7,721 bases of DNA from Lachnospiraceae bacterium. Its GTDB lineage: Bacteria > Bacillota > Clostridia > Lachnospirales > Lachnospiraceae. The position numbers and the translations under genes were made by a program. Under the pieces are notes generated by a model. The model was not told the origin of the DNA, searched no databases, and saw only the letters and a program-made list of their open reading frames with translations. The DNA lies in contig JAEDFR010000103.1 of the NCBI GenBank assembly GCA_016297945.1, positions 1 to 7,721 of the forward strand, in the 5' to 3' direction. This document shows positions 6,484 through 7,721 of the stretch, one piece after another; position 1 is the stretch's first letter; each line of letters begins with the position of its first letter.

Positions 6484-7721
6484 CAAATCTCGTCTCAGAA
6501 AGCAATCTTAACAAAATACGCAAAGGAACATGGGTTCATCAACATCCGGATTTTCGTGGATGATGGTTATACCGGGACGAACTTCAATCGTCCCGGTATT
6601 CAGGAAGCGCTTTCCCTTGTGGAACAGGGGTTGGTCGAAAACTTCATTGTCAAGGACATGAGCCGTTTCGGTCGAGACTATCTGCAAGTCGGACAGTACA
6701 CGGAACTGGTTTTCCCGAGCTATGATGTTCGTTTCATCGCCATTCATGATGGCGTGGACAGCGCCAAGGGTGACAATGATTTCACACCTTTCCGCAATCT
6801 GTTCAACGACTTCTATGCCAAGGATACCAGCAAAAAGGTACGCTCCGTCATGCGTGCGAAAGGCAATAGCGGAAAGCATTTGGGCAATCCGCCCTACGGT
6901 TACCGCACCGATCCGGAGGACAAGCATCACTGGCTCATCGACGAGGAAGCCGCTCCTGTTATCAGAAGAATCTTCGATTTGACCATTGATGGTAAAGGTC
7001 CGACCCAAATCGCAAGAATTCTGGAACAGGATCAGGTGCTTACGACCAAGGCCCTCTACGCCAAGCAGAAGGGCAAGCCTCTGCCGGAAAAACCGTATCA
7101 CTGGAACGAGAATTCTGTGGTTGGTATTCTGGAAAGAATCGAGTACACCGGATGTACCTGTAACTTCAAGACCTATTCCAAATCCTACAAGCTGAAAAAG
7201 CGGATAGCGAATGATCCGGAAAATATGGCGATTTTCCCGAATACACAGGAAGCTATCATCACGCAGGCTCAGTTTGATCGAGTACAGGAGCTGCGGAAAA
7301 ACAAACGCCGACCTACAAAAGCAGATCGGCAGGGGTTATTCTCCGGACTGCTGTTCTGCCCGGACTGTGGGAACAAGCTGCACTTCGCAACCTGCAAGAG
7401 CTTTGAAGGCAAGCAGGATCACTACGTCTGCTCCAATTACAAGAGCAATCGTGGCACCTGTACCGCACACTACATCCGGGAAGAAACGCTCCGTGATCTT
7501 GTTCTGGAACGCATCCGGGCTGTCTGCGATAATATTCGCAGTGATGTGGATGGTTTTCAGGAAGAATGGCTGCAATGCCGTCGCACAGATCAGGAGAAAA
7601 GTATCCTGGAGGATCAGCGGAAAATTTCCAAAGCAAGGAAACGTCTTGATGACCTGGATGTTCTGATTACACGTATTTATGAGGACGCTGTTCTGGGAAA
7701 TCTCAGCAAGGAGCGGTATCA
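6484..7721 (+). pseudogene. Large serine recombinase (TnpX/TndX-like), 5'-truncated, 3' end beyond window
   Basis: One frame stays open from 6484, directly after an in-frame TGA (6481-6483), to the window end: 412 codons. It opens with QISSQKAILTKYAKEHGF and reaches VDDGYTGTNFNRPG (from about residue 25), IVKDMSRFGRDYLQVGQY and FIAIHDGVDS, all parts of the serine-recombinase catalytic domain. The recombinase domain follows (GNPPYGYR, then a core ending near the QEAIITQAQFDRV segment), then a zinc ribbon (CPDCGNKL, with later Cys residues in YVCSNY and GTCTAHY) and the beginning of a charged coiled coil. These enzymes excise and insert integrative elements using a serine in a Y.RLS motif near residue 12-18. 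That segment of about 25-30 residues is absent in every frame upstream. In-frame starts are only a GTG at 6556 or an ATG at 6658. The product should be catalytically dead unless completed elsewhere. The gene is visibly richer in G+C than the operon, consistent with a mobile origin. Confidence 0.82.

Noticed and set aside
6392..6511. A 39-codon frame beginning MKAYGLFYFW
   Set aside because: It starts inside the predicted terminator, has no ribosome binding site and overlaps the recombinase frame. It does not supply the missing Y.RLS segment.
6429..6563. A 44-codon frame beginning MSCFIDFIDI with GGAG 5 bases before its ATG
   Set aside because: The ribosome site is decent, but the second half overlaps the recombinase frame in another phase and the peptide matches nothing recognised. 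It is probably a chance frame created at the junction.
6508..7101. A 197-codon open frame on the minus strand
   Set aside because: It lies wholly antisense to the recombinase frame, which has clear family motifs. The antisense protein shows no recognisable domain, and the openness follows from the codon use of the sense gene.
6986..7666. Open frames at 6986-7195 and 7211-7666 on the plus strand
   Set aside because: They are in other frames within the recombinase coding region, have no recognisable domain, and are Arg- and Ser-rich as expected for out-of-frame reads.
1..7721. CRISPR array, tRNA, rRNA or riboswitch
   Set aside because: No regularly spaced repeats, no cloverleaf-like segment, and no leader region long enough for a riboswitch. 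The operon's promoter and leader lie upstream of the window.

Overview
The window looks like the chromosome of a low-to-moderate G+C Gram-positive anaerobe of the Clostridia type. This is inferred from strong AGGAG-type ribosome binding sites, A/T-rich tightly packed genes, the gene families present, and the lack of any outer-membrane export component. No species can be named from the sequence alone.

Positions 1 to about 6292 form one plus-strand operon whose beginning lies upstream of the window. In order it carries: the C-terminal end of a VTC-type (polyphosphate polymerase-like) protein; a DUF4956 membrane protein; a membrane-anchored CotH-family atypical protein kinase; a 715-residue membrane-anchored protein with a (beta/alpha)8-type glycoside hydrolase region and a C-terminal domain resembling carbohydrate-binding or DOMON-type domains; a small one-pass membrane protein of unknown function; and a processive family 2 glycosyltransferase with the D,D,D,QxxRW motifs and multiple membrane spans. 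Gaps between genes are 1 to 18 bases, with no room for internal promoters. The most economical reading is a synthase-dependent polysaccharide system. In it the glycosyltransferase polymerises and extrudes a glycan, the hydrolase trims or remodels it outside the membrane, and the VTC, DUF4956 and CotH proteins add a phosphate-related layer (polyphosphate or phosphorylation). The polymer, its sugars and the kinase substrate cannot be read from the sequence.

Positions 6293 to about 6483 are A/T-rich and non-coding. They hold a likely intrinsic terminator for the operon.

From 6484 to the window end there is an open frame for a large serine recombinase of the TnpX/TndX type found on Clostridia mobile elements. 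It contains the recombinase domain, a zinc ribbon and the beginning of a coiled coil. It begins abruptly after an in-frame stop and lacks the N-terminal segment with the catalytic serine, so it is a 5'-truncated gene remnant abutting the polysaccharide operon. Its 3' end runs out of the window.
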